From Rhodoferax sp. (GTDB lineage: Bacteria; Pseudomonadota; Gammaproteobacteria; Burkholderiales; Burkholderiaceae_C): DNA of 64,000 bases. Location: the NCBI GenBank assembly GCA_031291305.1, contig JARLJH010000040.1:62001-126000 (forward strand), in the 5' to 3' direction. The first letter of the stretch is position 1. Each line of letters begins with the position of its first letter. Positions 34,259 to 43,960 of this stretch are shown in pieces. A program made the position numbers and the translations under genes. The notes under the pieces are model-generated. The model saw only the letters and a list, made by a program, of their open reading frames with translations, ran no database searches and was not told the DNA's origin.

Positions 34259-34726
34259 GTGCGGCTGGTGATCGTTGCCGTGGGCCAGCGCGTGCCTGAT
34301 TGGGCGCAAACTGCGTGGGACGACTACGCCAAGCGGTTTCCATTTGAGATCAAAGTGGAACTCAAGGCTGTCAAAACTGAGCCACGCGCCTCGAAATCGT
34401 TGGAAACCATCTACGCCGCAGAGCGTGCTCGTATTGAGGCAGCCATTCCCAAAGGCTGCCGCATCGTGGCACTGGATGAGCGTGGAACGGCACTGACCAC
34501 GATGGCGTTGGCGGGCAAGCTCAAGGACTGGCAGTTGTCCGGCGACGATGTGGCGCTGGTGATCGGCGGCCCGGACGGGCTGGACCCGGCCTTCAGGCAG
34601 ACGGCGCACGAGCGTATTCGCCTGTCTGACCTGACCCTGCCGCACGCGATGGTGCGTGTGCTGCTGGTGGAGCAGTTGTACCGCGCATGGTCTATTAACG
34701 CCAATCACCCGTATCACCGGGAATAG
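34259..34726 (+). CDS. rlmH: 23S rRNA (pseudouridine-1915-N3)-methyltransferase
   Basis: A protein of 155 residues from a GTG two bases after the rsfS stop. SPOUT-fold methyltransferase with VIGGPDGLD and the knotted C-terminal SAM site [20 protein letters not shown]... NHPYHRE. Methylates a pseudouridine in helix 69 of 23S rRNA. The length is typical, and the rsfS-rlmH order is widely conserved. Confidence 0.95.
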   Translation: MRLVIVAVGQRVPDWAQTAWDDYAKRFPFEIKVELKAVKTEPRASKSLETIYAAERARIEAAIPKGCRIVALDERGTALTTMALAGKLKDWQLSGDDVALVIGGPDGLDPAFRQTAHERIRLSDLTLPHAMVRVLLVEQLYRAWSINANHPYHRE

Positions 34727-34732
34727 CCAAAG

Positions 34733-35335
34733 ATGAAGCCATTTGTCTATTTGGCCTCCCAAAGCCCACGTCGCAGGCAGTTGCTGGAGCAGTTGGGCGT
34801 TGCCCATGAACTGCTGTTGCCTGATGCTGAGGAAGACGCTGAAAGCCTGGAGGCGGTTCTGACGCGTGAAGCGCCCCTGGCTTATGTGCAACGTGTGACA
34901 CAGCTCAAGCTGGATGCCGCGCTGCAACGCCGCAAACGCCGTGGCCTGCCAGCTGCACCCGTGCTGTGTTCGGACACCACCGTGGCGCTGGGGCGGACCA
35001 TTCTGGGGAAGCCGGTGGATGCTGCAGATGCCGTGCGAATCCTCAGCGCTTTGTCTGGTAAAACGCACCGCGTGTTGACGGCGGTCGCCATGGGGACTGA
35101 CAGGCAGCGTCAACAGGCTGTGTCCGTCTCCAGAGTGACATTTGCCCCCATGGGCCTTGCGCAGATTCAAGCCTATGTGACCACAGGCGAGCCCATGGGC
35201 AAGGCCGGTGCCTATGGGGTGCAGGGCAGGGCAGCAGCGCACATTTCGCATATCAGCGGCAGTTATTCCGGGATTATGGGACTGCCCATGTTTGAGACCA
35301 ACCAACTGTTGCGTGCCTTCGGGCTGGGCCTGTAA
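34733..35335 (+). CDS. maf: Maf/YhdE nucleotide pyrophosphatase
   Basis: A protein of 200 residues with the Maf signature ASQSPRRRQLL, the catalytic SDTTVAL segment, and QGRAAAHISHISGSYSGIMGLPMFET near the end. It hydrolyses non-canonical or excess nucleoside triphosphates (dTTP/UTP in the YhdE group) and is linked to septum control. The maf-rng order matches E. coli yhdE-rng, supporting the YhdE subgroup. Six bases after rlmH. Confidence 0.93.
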   Translation: MKPFVYLASQSPRRRQLLEQLGVAHELLLPDAEEDAESLEAVLTREAPLAYVQRVTQLKLDAALQRRKRRGLPAAPVLCSDTTVALGRTILGKPVDAADAVRILSALSGKTHRVLTAVAMGTDRQRQQAVSVSRVTFAPMGLAQIQAYVTTGEPMGKAGAYGVQGRAAAHISHISGSYSGIMGLPMFETNQLLRAFGLGL

Positions 35336-35354
35336 GCGTTACAGTCTGCCAACT

Positions 35355-36830
35355 ATGCAAGAAGATATTCTGATTAACTGGTCACCGCAGGAAACGCGGG
35401 TCGCGATTGTCGAGGGTGGCGCGCTGCAAGAGCTGCACGTGGAACGCTCGCTGGAGCGTGGCTTGGTGAGCAATGTGTATCTGGGCAAGGTGTCGCGCGT
35501 GCTGCCGGGTATGCAATCGGCCTTCATCGACATCGGGCTTGAACGTGCGGCTTTTTTGCATGTGGCCGATGTCTGGCACCCACCGGTTGAGGGAGAAACG
35601 ATCTCCAACGCCCGAGCCGCTTCGGCGCAGATCCCTATCGAAAAGCAGGTATTTGAAGGCCAGAGCCTGATGGTGCAGGTGATCAAGGACCCGATTGGCA
35701 CCAAGGGTGCACGTCTGTCCACGCAGATCAGCATCGCCGGGCGCATGTTGGTGTTTTTGCCTCAGGACGACCACATTGGCGTCTCGCAAAAAATCCCTGC
35801 CGCACAACGCGATGCGTTGCGCCAGCGCGTGCAGGCTATGGTGGGTGACATGGGCGGCGGCTTTATCCTGCGGACCAACGCCGAAGATGCCAGCGACCAG
35901 GAACTGGCCGAAGACATCGCCTACCTGCGCAAGGCTTGGCAACGCATCCGGGAGGCGGCGACGAAGCTGCCTGCTGCCTCACTATTGCATCAGGACTTGA
36001 GCCTGCTGCAGCGCGTGCTACGAGACATGGTGGGCGAGCGCACGCAATCCATTCGGGTGGATTCGCGGGAACAATTTGAAGCGCTGAAGGCCTTTGGTGT
36101 TGAGTTCATGCCCGCAGCAGTGCAAAAGTTGCAACATTACAAGGGCGAGCGGCCTATCTTTGACCTGCATTCCATCGACGATGACATCGCCAAGGCACTG
36201 GGACGCCGGGTGGAACTTAAGTCGGGTGGCTACCTGATTGTTGATCAGACCGAGGCGCTGACCACGGTGGATGTGAATACCGGCGGCTATGTCGGTGCAC
36301 GCAATTTTGACGACACCATTTTCAAAACCAATCTGGAGGCTGCACAGGCCATTGCCCGGCAACTGCGGTTGCGCAATCTGGGTGGCATCATTGTGGTGGA
36401 CTTCATTGACATGGAGCGCGAAGAGCACCATCAGGCGGTCTTGCAGGAGATGCGCAAGCAACTGGCGCGTGATCGTGTCAAAACCATGTGTGGCGGGTTT
36501 TCGCAATTGGGCCTGGTGGAGATGACGCGCAAGCGCACCCGCGAGTCGTTGGCGCACATGCTGTGTGAACCGTGTCCGCTGTGCCAGGGCAAAGGCGTGG
36601 TCAAAACCCCGCGCAGCGTGGCTTATGACATCTTGCGCGAAATCCTACGCGAGGCGCGTCAGTTCAATCCCAAGGAATTCCGCGTGGTCGCTTCACCGAA
36701 AGTGATCGAGCTGTTTCTCGATGAAGAGAGCCAACATCTGGCCGGCCTGTCCGAGTTCATCGGCAAGCCGGTGTCGCTGCAAAGCGAAGGGGCGATGGGG
36801 CAGGAGCAGTACGATATTGTGTTGATGTAG
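35355..36830 (+). CDS. rng: Ribonuclease G
   Basis: A protein of 491 residues from the ATG at 35355 (MQEDILINWSPQETRVAIVEGG). S1 domain at about 38-130, then the RNase E/G catalytic region with VDVNTGGYVGARNFDDTIFKTN and VVDFIDMEREEHH (metal-binding Asp residues) and the zinc-link CEPCPLC. It matures 16S rRNA 5' ends and degrades mRNA. It lacks the long scaffold tail of RNase E. Probably the last gene of the yebC-to-rng operon. Confidence 0.95.
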   Translation: MQEDILINWSPQETRVAIVEGGALQELHVERSLERGLVSNVYLGKVSRVLPGMQSAFIDIGLERAAFLHVADVWHPPVEGETISNARAASAQIPIEKQVFEGQSLMVQVIKDPIGTKGARLSTQISIAGRMLVFLPQDDHIGVSQKIPAAQRDALRQRVQAMVGDMGGGFILRTNAEDASDQELAEDIAYLRKAWQRIREAATKLPAASLLHQDLSLLQRVLRDMVGERTQSIRVDSREQFEALKAFGVEFMPAAVQKLQHYKGERPIFDLHSIDDDIAKALGRRVELKSGGYLIVDQTEALTTVDVNTGGYVGARNFDDTIFKTNLEAAQAIARQLRLRNLGGIIVVDFIDMEREEHHQAVLQEMRKQLARDRVKTMCGGFSQLGLVEMTRKRTRESLAHMLCEPCPLCQGKGVVKTPRSVAYDILREILREARQFNPKEFRVVASPKVIELFLDEESQHLAGLSEFIGKPVSLQSEGAMGQEQYDIVLM

Positions 36831-36844
36831 GGTGCAGCTGTTGT

Positions 36845-37594
36845 ATGCCGTCTGATTTTTGCGCACCAGTCGAGCCTATCCCGATTTTGGTTTACCACCA
36901 GATTGCAGAGGCTCCGCCCAAGGGGGCTCCGTTTCGCAGCCTGTATGTGTCACCAAAGTCATTTGCGCGGCAGATGCGCTTGCTGAAATGGCTGGGCTAT
37001 CGTGGCCTGTCAATGTCAGCGCTGCTACCTTACCTCAGAGGTGAGAAGCGGGGCAAGGTGTGTGGCATCACGTTTGATGATGGCTTTGTGAACAATCTGG
37101 AGCATGCAATGCCCGTCTTGCACAGTTTTGGATTCTCATCTACGTGCTATAACGTTAGTCAGCGTCTGGGGCAAACCAATGATTGGGACCGAGAAGTTGG
37201 TATTGCACCAGCGCCACTGATGACTTCGGGGCAACTCAAAGAGTGGTTGGCTCACGGGCAAGAGGTGGGTGCCCACACCCGACACCATGTGCATTTGCCG
37301 TTATTGTCTGAGGAAGATTGCGTTCATGAAATAGCCGGCAGCTTGGCGGAGCTTAGGGACGTTTGCCACGTGAATGTGGATCATTTTTGTTATCCCTATG
37401 GCGAGTTCAAGCCGGAGCATGCGGCCATGGTAAAGCGGGCGGGATATTTGACAGCGACGACCACCGAGCGCGCACGTTGCAAGACAGGTGATGATTTATG
37501 GCAGTTGCCACGTGTACCGGTGGTTCGGTCTACCACGCTGCCGGTGTTCTGGCTCAAACTGGCCACAGCTTACGAAGATCGGCGCAGAGATTGA
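36845..37594 (+). CDS. Polysaccharide deacetylase family protein
   Basis: A protein of 249 residues with NodB-type motifs: TFDDGF (catalytic Asp and metal Asp), the metal-binding His pair in GAHTRHHVHLPLL, and CYPYGEF. No signal peptide, so it probably acts in the cytoplasm on a sugar or lipid-linked glycan. It sits 17 bases before a glycosyltransferase gene and opens a surface-glycan block, so a role in LPS core or related glycan modification is inferred. Confidence 0.88.
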   Translation: MPSDFCAPVEPIPILVYHQIAEAPPKGAPFRSLYVSPKSFARQMRLLKWLGYRGLSMSALLPYLRGEKRGKVCGITFDDGFVNNLEHAMPVLHSFGFSSTCYNVSQRLGQTNDWDREVGIAPAPLMTSGQLKEWLAHGQEVGAHTRHHVHLPLLSEEDCVHEIAGSLAELRDVCHVNVDHFCYPYGEFKPEHAAMVKRAGYLTATTTERARCKTGDDLWQLPRVPVVRSTTLPVFWLKLATAYEDRRRD

Positions 37595-37611
37595 ATCAAG
37601 AGGCTGATTGG

Positions 37612-38778
37612 ATGTCGAAGAGGCGGCTTCGCATTGCTGTATTGAACCGGCAGTTCTCGGTCACGGGAGGTGGGGCTGAGCGGTATTCGATTGCTTTGGT
37701 GGAGAAGTTGGCTGAGCAGCATGACATTCATGTGTTTGCCCAACAGATTGATCACCATTGGCCTGGTGTGACGTATCACCGCGTTTCCCGGCCTATCAGC
37801 CGTCCGCGATGGCTCAATCAATTGTGGTACGCCACAGCCACCTGGTGGGCCACGCGCAAAGGTTTTGATGTGGTGCACTCACACGAGAACACGTGGCATG
37901 GCAATGTGCAGACCATGCATGTACCACCGGTGAAATACAACTTGTTTCACGGTAAAAGCGGCGTTGCCTTAGGGGTGCGCTGGCTAAAGGTGCTGACCAG
38001 CCCGCGTTTGCTGGTGTATTTGTGGCTTGAGTGGCGGCGACTTTACATGTTCAGGTTGCGTTCCATTGTCGCTACCTCTGGCAGCTTGTTGTCGCAAACG
38101 ATTGAAGTTTATCCAGATTGCCGATCAGGTATTCAAGTTCTTCCCCCTGGTGTTGATCTGGTCCCAGGTGCCGCTGAAGCTGATCAAAAATCTATGGCCC
38201 GGCAACGTTTGGGCTTGCCTTTGACCGGGCGATGTGTGCTGATGGTTGGCAATGATTACCGGAAAAAAGGATTGCTCGCGCTATTGGGCGCGATGAGCCA
38301 ATTGCCTACTAATTGCTATCTGGCTGTGGTTGGCAATCCCAGTCAAATCCCCCAATTCAAAGCACTGACTAAGGTACCAGAACTAAAGAATCGGGTATTT
38401 TTCTTGGGTTCGCGAAAAGAGATGAACGATGTGTATTCGGCCGCTGACTGCCTGGCTCATCCAACCCTGGAGGACACTTTCGCAATGGTCGTCCTTGAGG
38501 CTATGGCCCATGGGCTGCCGGTGGTGGTTAGCGACGAGAAGTATTGTGGTATTTCCGCCTTGCTGGCGCACGAAGTTGATGCATTGTTATTGGAGAATCC
38601 AACCATCTCCGGCGCACTGGCGAATTCGATCAAGCGAGTATTGGAAGACGGTCCGTTGCATGAACGGCTGGTCAAAAATGGCATGGCCTTCGCGAACAAC
38701 CATCGCTGGAAAGATGTCGGTGATGGTTACAACAAAATTTATAACGCTATCGCAAACCAAACGCGCAAATGTCAATGA
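37612..38778 (+). CDS. Glycosyltransferase family 4
   Basis: A protein of 388 residues from the ATG at 37612 (MSKRRLRIAVLNRQFSVTGGGAE); the frame is open upstream inside the deacetylase gene. The N-terminal TGGGAERYSIALVEKLA and the C-terminal nucleotide-sugar-binding region (VGNDYRKKGLLALLGAM, HPTLEDTFAMVVLEAMAHGLPVV with the E-x7-E motif) identify a GT-B retaining enzyme of the WaaG-like type. It likely adds a sugar to the LPS core. Its end overlaps the following GT9 gene. Confidence 0.9.
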   Translation: MSKRRLRIAVLNRQFSVTGGGAERYSIALVEKLAEQHDIHVFAQQIDHHWPGVTYHRVSRPISRPRWLNQLWYATATWWATRKGFDVVHSHENTWHGNVQTMHVPPVKYNLFHGKSGVALGVRWLKVLTSPRLLVYLWLEWRRLYMFRLRSIVATSGSLLSQTIEVYPDCRSGIQVLPPGVDLVPGAAEADQKSMARQRLGLPLTGRCVLMVGNDYRKKGLLALLGAMSQLPTNCYLAVVGNPSQIPQFKALTKVPELKNRVFFLGSRKEMNDVYSAADCLAHPTLEDTFAMVVLEAMAHGLPVVVSDEKYCGISALLAHEVDALLLENPTISGALANSIKRVLEDGPLHERLVKNGMAFANNHRWKDVGDGYNKIYNAIANQTRKCQ

Positions 38779-39845
38779 ATCCCCACAACATCTTACTCAT
38801 CAAGTCCCACAGCATGGGCATTGGCGATGTCTTGCGCAGTTCTGCTGCCTGGCAGGCTTTGAAGCTGCGCTGGCCAAATGCTAAGCTGCATCTGCTGTTT
38901 TTGAGTCGCCACCCGGGCTATCCCACCGAGCAATTGATACGCGAACATCACTTGCTGGAAAGTGCTCACTTTATCACCGTCACCACGGATGTACCAGGCT
39001 TTGTTGCGAGTCAACGCTTGCCAAGGTCCGTGGTCTACGCGGCCATTGATGAGGTGCTGAAGGGGATCCCGATTGATCTGATCGTCGATTTCGAACCAGG
39101 CGGCATGCGTACCACGCTGCTGACATGGCGACTTGCGCATGAGAAGAAGGCTGAGTCAGTCGGCATCGCGCAGTTTCCGCTACGTCGTTGCTTTTACGAC
39201 CATGCAGCACCTTCAGTTCGGGCCTATTGCAAGCGCAAGAACTTGCCATTGCTCATGGATTACACCGAGAAGGATTTCGTGGCCCTGGTGGCTCTGGGCA
39301 TTGATCGCAAGGACAACAACATCAATCTGCGCGTCAGTCAAGCGGGTCTGGCCTGGCAAAAGGAGCATTTGTCGAGCCAAGATGACTTATTTACGGTGAC
39401 ATTGAATATTGGTTGTGGCACCAACGGCGCCTTGCCTAAACGTCCGCCAATGGCTGCACTCATAGACTGTATGGTGGCACTATATCGTGCTAGACCGTTT
39501 AGGCTGAATCTATCAGGGGCTGATTTTGAAGCCACAGTCAACGCTGATTTCAGGCGAGATTTTTCTATGGCCTTGGGTGAACAAGGTATGTGCTGCGAAG
39601 TGAAGGATTGGGCGGGTCGATGTAGTCTGAGTCAATTAACCGGTTTACTGGGTGCCTCGGGTTTGGTGATCTCCAGCGACTCGGGGCCGTACCACATGGC
39701 GGTTGCACTTGGTGTTCCCACTGTATGCTGGTTCAATTTTGATACGCCGCCGTCCTATCATCGTCAAAAAGGTGTTGCGGTGGCGATCAACCCATCGCCC
39801 GACGATTTTGTAGATGCAGTGCGAAGGGTTTTAGAACTGGCTTAA
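38769..39845 (+). CDS. Glycosyltransferase family 9 (heptosyltransferase-like)
   Basis: A protein of 358 residues; two in-frame ATGs (38769, 38775) both overlap the GT4 stop. GT9 features: the N-terminal ILLIKSHSMGIGDVLRSSAAWQALKLRWPNAKLHLL and the C-terminal GLVISSDSGPYHMAVALGVPTVCWF, with the conserved DSGP-H. It probably transfers heptose or a related sugar to LPS inner core. The 3' end overlaps the convergent msbA gene by 15 bases. Confidence 0.9.
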   Translation: MSMNPHNILLIKSHSMGIGDVLRSSAAWQALKLRWPNAKLHLLFLSRHPGYPTEQLIREHHLLESAHFITVTTDVPGFVASQRLPRSVVYAAIDEVLKGIPIDLIVDFEPGGMRTTLLTWRLAHEKKAESVGIAQFPLRRCFYDHAAPSVRAYCKRKNLPLLMDYTEKDFVALVALGIDRKDNNINLRVSQAGLAWQKEHLSSQDDLFTVTLNIGCGTNGALPKRPPMAALIDCMVALYRARPFRLNLSGADFEATVNADFRRDFSMALGEQGMCCEVKDWAGRCSLSQLTGLLGASGLVISSDSGPYHMAVALGVPTVCWFNFDTPPSYHRQKGVAVAINPSPDDFVDAVRRVLELA

Positions 39846-41558
39846 TCGACGGAAATCCTGATAAGGACCTTCAACATTTTCCAGAGTCTGGTGCGTGCCC
39901 GTTTGTACGATGCGCCCGGCTTGCAGTACCACAATTTTGTCGGCATCCTTCACTGTGGACAGTCGGTGGGCGATGGCGATGGTGGTCCGGCCTATCATGA
40001 TTTTTCGCAATGCATCTTGCACCAGTCGTTCGGTATCTGTATCGAGCGCCGAAGTAACTTCATCAAGTATCAGGATGGGTGCATTCTTGTACATGGCTCG
40101 CGCGATGGCAAGCCTTTGTCGTTCGCCGCCTGAGAGCAGGCTGGCGTTATGTCCAACCGGTGTGTCAATACCTTGTGGAAGTGAATCAATGAACGTTTTA
40201 AGGTTGGCTGCCTCGACACATTCTTGCGCGCGCGCCCGATCTAGTGGTTGTCCCAGAACAATGTTGTTTAGCACACTGTCGTTGAGCATGATGACGCTCT
40301 GACCAACAAAGGCAAACTGCCTGCGCAGAGACTGAATGTTCCATTCGCTTAATTCGATGCCGTCCAGATAGACATGCCCCTTGTCGTAGTTGACGAAACG
40401 TGTCAGAAGCTGTGCCAGTGTGGACTTCCCAGAACCTGAAAGTCCAATCAGCGCGACAAATTCTCCGGGTTTGACGCTTAAACAGATGTCGTTCAACGCA
40501 GGCGCGTCCGCGTTGGGGTAAGTAACTTGAACATGATTCAGCTGAATGGCGCCTGAACATCGGTCGATGTTGAACGCGCCGCTTTCCTCGTCCTTGACGG
40601 TTTCGATCAGGTTCAATGCCCGTTCCATGGCGACGAGTCCACGCGTTACCGTACTGGCCACTTCGGACAAATGTTTGATAGGTGCAATCAACATCAACAT
40701 GGCAGTAATGAAAGCCATGAAGCCACCTGCCGTTAGAGCATGTGCATCGGTCTGAAATAACGCGATGGTGATTACCGCAGATAGAGCTACAGACGCAAAT
40801 ATCTGTGTCATTGGTGTCACTGCCGAACCCGCCATAGCGGATTTCATGGCAATACGCATGATCTGTTCATTTACTTTGGCAAAGCGTTCCGTTTGCTGCG
40901 CTTGCGCGCCCTGGATGCGAATTTCTTTATGAGCCAATACACTTTCCTCCACCACATAGGCCAGCCTGTCCACTTCAGACTGAGCATCTTTGGTCAGCCG
41001 ATACAGTCTTTTGGCAAGGACACGCATTGAAATTGCTATGACTGGAAACAAGCATGCGACGATCAAAGTGAGTTTCCAGTTCAGAAAAAGCAGGTAACCC
41101 AGTAAGGCGATGATCGTGACGCTGTCTTTGACGATGGTGGTGACCGACTGCAGCAACAGGATGGCACCGATGTTGGTTTCGTATACAAGGGTATTGGCCA
41201 GTGCTGTGGCCGGTTGCAGGCGATAAAGCTCCAACTCTGCCAAGGTCACTTTGGCAAACATGCGCGTTCTCAAGGCGTGCAGGCTGGTTTGCGCCACTTT
41301 CGCTAGCGACACGTCGGCAACAAAGGACGCCAGAGAGCGCAGAGAAAAAATGCCGATGAGCACAATCGGTACCAGCCATGGTGGCATCGTGCGTGAAGAA
41401 AAACCACTGTCAAGCAGTGGTTTAAGCAGTGCAGGAATGGTCGGTTCGAGTGCAGAACTCACCAACACCGCCACCCCCGAAGTCAACCAGGCGTACAGCG
41501 GACGTTTGAAATGTGGAAATACCCTCTGGAACCGTTGGATCAGTGCTGTTGGACTCAT
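39831..41558 (-). CDS. msbA: Lipid A export permease/ATP-binding protein MsbA
   Basis: About 575 residues from the ATG at 41558, two bases after the preceding gene's stop codon; the frame is open to 41594. A six-helix ABC exporter membrane domain (to about 320) is followed by an ATPase with Walker A GLSGSGKST, signature LSGGERQRLAIARAM, Walker B LILDEVTSALD and the H-loop AHRLSTV. The pattern LNDSVLNNIVLGQ fits MsbA. It flips lipid A-core across the inner membrane. Encoded with a GT9 enzyme and O-antigen ligase on the minus strand. Confidence 0.92.
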   Translation of the reverse strand: MSPTALIQRFQRVFPHFKRPLYAWLTSGVAVLVSSALEPTIPALLKPLLDSGFSSRTMPPWLVPIVLIGIFSLRSLASFVADVSLAKVAQTSLHALRTRMFAKVTLAELELYRLQPATALANTLVYETNIGAILLLQSVTTIVKDSVTIIALLGYLLFLNWKLTLIVACLFPVIAISMRVLAKRLYRLTKDAQSEVDRLAYVVEESVLAHKEIRIQGAQAQQTERFAKVNEQIMRIAMKSAMAGSAVTPMTQIFASVALSAVITIALFQTDAHALTAGGFMAFITAMLMLIAPIKHLSEVASTVTRGLVAMERALNLIETVKDEESGAFNIDRCSGAIQLNHVQVTYPNADAPALNDICLSVKPGEFVALIGLSGSGKSTLAQLLTRFVNYDKGHVYLDGIELSEWNIQSLRRQFAFVGQSVIMLNDSVLNNIVLGQPLDRARAQECVEAANLKTFIDSLPQGIDTPVGHNASLLSGGERQRLAIARAMYKNAPILILDEVTSALDTDTERLVQDALRKIMIGRTTIAIAHRLSTVKDADKIVVLQAGRIVQTGTHQTLENVEGPYQDFRRLSQF

Positions 41559-41559
41559 G

Positions 41560-42669
41560 CTAAGAAACAAATCTTGGACGCGAAGGTGATGCACTCATCA
41601 GCTGTCTCAACTTATTAACTACATGACTGGCTTCAATGTCATTCACAGAACCAGTCGGACTGACCAGTGCCATATCATGATAATCTCGCGGTAATCTATA
41701 CGCTGGCGGTATGCGCTCGATAAACAGTCCCAAAATTATTTTTACATCGCAGGCCACGCCCAAATGCATTAACCCACCATCTGCACACACTAACATATCG
41801 CAACACGCAAAAATTGTTTTAATGTCATCCAGACTTGTCTGGTTGACTTTGTTTTCGATATCTAAATATGAATTATTTTGCATGATTTTTTGTGCCTGCA
41901 ATTGAGCAATTTCACCAGTACCTGTCAGCGTGATATGGTGTCGCATGTCGTCGCTTAAACCGCTCACAACCTGACTCCAACTCTGATAAGTGCGGACACT
42001 GTCCACGCCACCGAGCGCAAGCACGATACGCAGTCCTTCCTTTCTTGACTGCTGCTTGCAAGCGTCATAGTGAATTTTCTGCTTTCCATGCCATTCAAGT
42101 TGTATTTGTTGTTTTGTCCAGAGATCACTAATTCGCTGCGCACCCCATTGTGCCCTTGAGAAATCAGGTACATCGTAAAACTCCTGGATACAAACCCATG
42201 GCAACGATTTAAAAAATCTAATTTTATGTTTCAATGATCGATGATGGATACTCTGAATAATCACAAAGTCATACTTGTCCCCCAAAGCCTGTTCAGGCGC
42301 CGTGAAGATGTGGCGAAACCATGGATCCTTTTGATAAAGAGGACCTAAGTTCTGCTTGCAAAGTAAATCTACTTCACAACCAAACTCAGAAAATAAGCTT
42401 CTTGCAGCTAGATCCATGAGAGAATCCCCGATTTGCGCGGTTCGTTCGTAAATCCAGAGACCGTGGGTCCATTGTTTATCAGTAACGGTCCTCCGTAACT
42501 TACCTTGTCCAGTCAAAAATAAATAGAGTTTACGCGCCAATAATCTTTTGCCCAAATGTGCAAGCCCTTCGGTTTGAGCATAGTCTGACAGAGCGGGTAC
42601 CGCATGACTCAGCGGTTGGGTGACGATGAGTTTGCCCTGGTTTTCAAGCCAATCTTTAAAGATGCTCAC
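41560..42669 (-). CDS. GT9-like glycosyltransferase
   Basis: A protein of 369 residues with a glycosyltransferase family 9 C-terminus: IFACCDMLVCADGGLMHLGVACDVKIILGLF, the counterpart of the usual NDTGPMHLA motif with Gly-Gly replacing Thr-Gly-Pro. The N-terminal half is divergent (TAQIGDSLMDLAARSLFSEFG). Base composition is more AT-rich than in the flanking housekeeping genes. It overlaps the O-antigen ligase gene by 14 bases and precedes msbA by one base, so the three are co-expressed. The sugar is unknown. Confidence 0.8.
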   Translation of the reverse strand: MSIFKDWLENQGKLIVTQPLSHAVPALSDYAQTEGLAHLGKRLLARKLYLFLTGQGKLRRTVTDKQWTHGLWIYERTAQIGDSLMDLAARSLFSEFGCEVDLLCKQNLGPLYQKDPWFRHIFTAPEQALGDKYDFVIIQSIHHRSLKHKIRFFKSLPWVCIQEFYDVPDFSRAQWGAQRISDLWTKQQIQLEWHGKQKIHYDACKQQSRKEGLRIVLALGGVDSVRTYQSWSQVVSGLSDDMRHHITLTGTGEIAQLQAQKIMQNNSYLDIENKVNQTSLDDIKTIFACCDMLVCADGGLMHLGVACDVKIILGLFIERIPPAYRLPRDYHDMALVSPTGSVNDIEASHVVNKLRQLMSASPSRPRFVS

Positions 42670-43960
42670 ATGCAGATTCCTTTAATACCAAGTTGCTTGC
42701 AACAAAGCTAGTAAATAGAATAAATGTCCAACCCTCCCATTGGTTGTTCAAAGAGGAGTCGGTTAGAGCATTAATCAAGAAAATGGTGATTGCCGCTAAT
42801 GTAGAGTATCTGATTTCCGGGGAATTTATCTGACGCAATCCAACATAAATCTCTCTGAGAAGCCATAAAAAAATCCCCATACCTATCATACCATACAATG
42901 ATAGCATGGTCATATACTCATTGTGTGTGTGGTAGTGATTTTGTGGTACTAGAGGGTCGTTGGATTTGATCAGAAAGTCTCTGAATGCACCCCCGCCTGC
43001 GCCCAATAAAGGGTGTTGAACAAATAAATTCCAACTAATAGCCAAGTAGTGCAAGCGAATTCCACCGGACGTCGTTATATCTGAGTGTGCAAAATAATTA
43101 TGCGCTTCTTTATAAATGGATTCAAGTCGCAATTGAATTGTATTGTTGCTGATGATTAATATTGTACTAAAAAACAATATTCCCAGTGAAGCGAGTATTT
43201 TATTTTTTTTGCTAAAATTCAACAAAAATAATAGTGTGATATAGCTTCCGATTAGACCGATCAATGCCATTCTTCCTTTTATTAGAAATAAAAGGCTAAA
43301 AATTCCAAAGGAAATTCCGATAAGATACAGAAAAACCTTCTTTTTATCATAAATAGAAAAAACAAAAAGAATGGCACAAAAAATAGAAGCCATAAATCCA
43401 TGAACAATCTGATTTCGAAAATAAACAAGATTTCTCCCTTGGTCTGTTACTCGTATATAGCTTTCATTTGCGAAGTTTGCGCCGTCGAATCCAAACCAGT
43501 TGAAAACACCGAAAAAATCCAAATAAGTTGGTAGCATTAGCATAGCCACGCCGCACAAGAATGCTATGATGAGTTGTTTGTAATTGTTTCTACAATACTG
43601 AGTCTGTAAATAAGCAAGGGCTGGAATCATTAGAAGTTTTTCGTACCGCCAGGCTTCATAGGCGTAGAGTGACTGAGGTGCCGCCGTCCAAATCTTTGAA
43701 AGAAGTATCCAGCCTAACAATATCACGGGTAAATAAAGTATTCTTGTATTGTATTTGCTGATATTTATACCAAGATTTCCTGTGTTGATTCTTTGATTTA
43801 TAATGTTAAATATATCCAAGAATAAAATGCAGCATAGTATGAAAATAGAAATTCTGTATAAAGCGCTTGAAAAAGGAATGGCGAAACAGAATGCCAGTAG
43901 CGTGTATTTCGTAATTTTTCTTTTATTGTTCATTGCTCGTTTTGTTTGATTTGATGTCAT
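42656..43960 (-). CDS. O-antigen ligase (WaaL) family membrane protein
   Basis: A protein of 434 residues with about ten to twelve hydrophobic helices and a large periplasmic loop containing the Wzy_C/WaaL signature region (ISWNLFVQHPLLGAGGGAFRDFL... QNHYHTHNEYMTMLSLYG) with conserved His and Arg-type positions. It would join O-polysaccharide to lipid A-core or polymerise it. The gene is strikingly AT-rich, with many A/T runs and AAA/ATT/TTT codons, unlike its neighbours, which suggests horizontal gain. A second ATG lies nine codons in. Confidence 0.85.
   Translation of the reverse strand: MTSNQTKRAMNNKRKITKYTLLAFCFAIPFSSALYRISIFILCCILFLDIFNIINQRINTGNLGINISKYNTRILYLPVILLGWILLSKIWTAAPQSLYAYEAWRYEKLLMIPALAYLQTQYCRNNYKQLIIAFLCGVAMLMLPTYLDFFGVFNWFGFDGANFANESYIRVTDQGRNLVYFRNQIVHGFMASIFCAILFVFSIYDKKKVFLYLIGISFGIFSLLFLIKGRMALIGLIGSYITLLFLLNFSKKNKILASLGILFFSTILIISNNTIQLRLESIYKEAHNYFAHSDITTSGGIRLHYLAISWNLFVQHPLLGAGGGAFRDFLIKSNDPLVPQNHYHTHNEYMTMLSLYGMIGMGIFLWLLREIYVGLRQINSPEIRYSTLAAITIFLINALTDSSLNNQWEGWTFILFTSFVASNLVLKESACEHL

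Noticed and set aside
33842-35305. 487-codon minus-strand frame across rsfS, rlmH and maf
   Set aside because: It spans three conserved genes on the other strand, which can only be a shadow.
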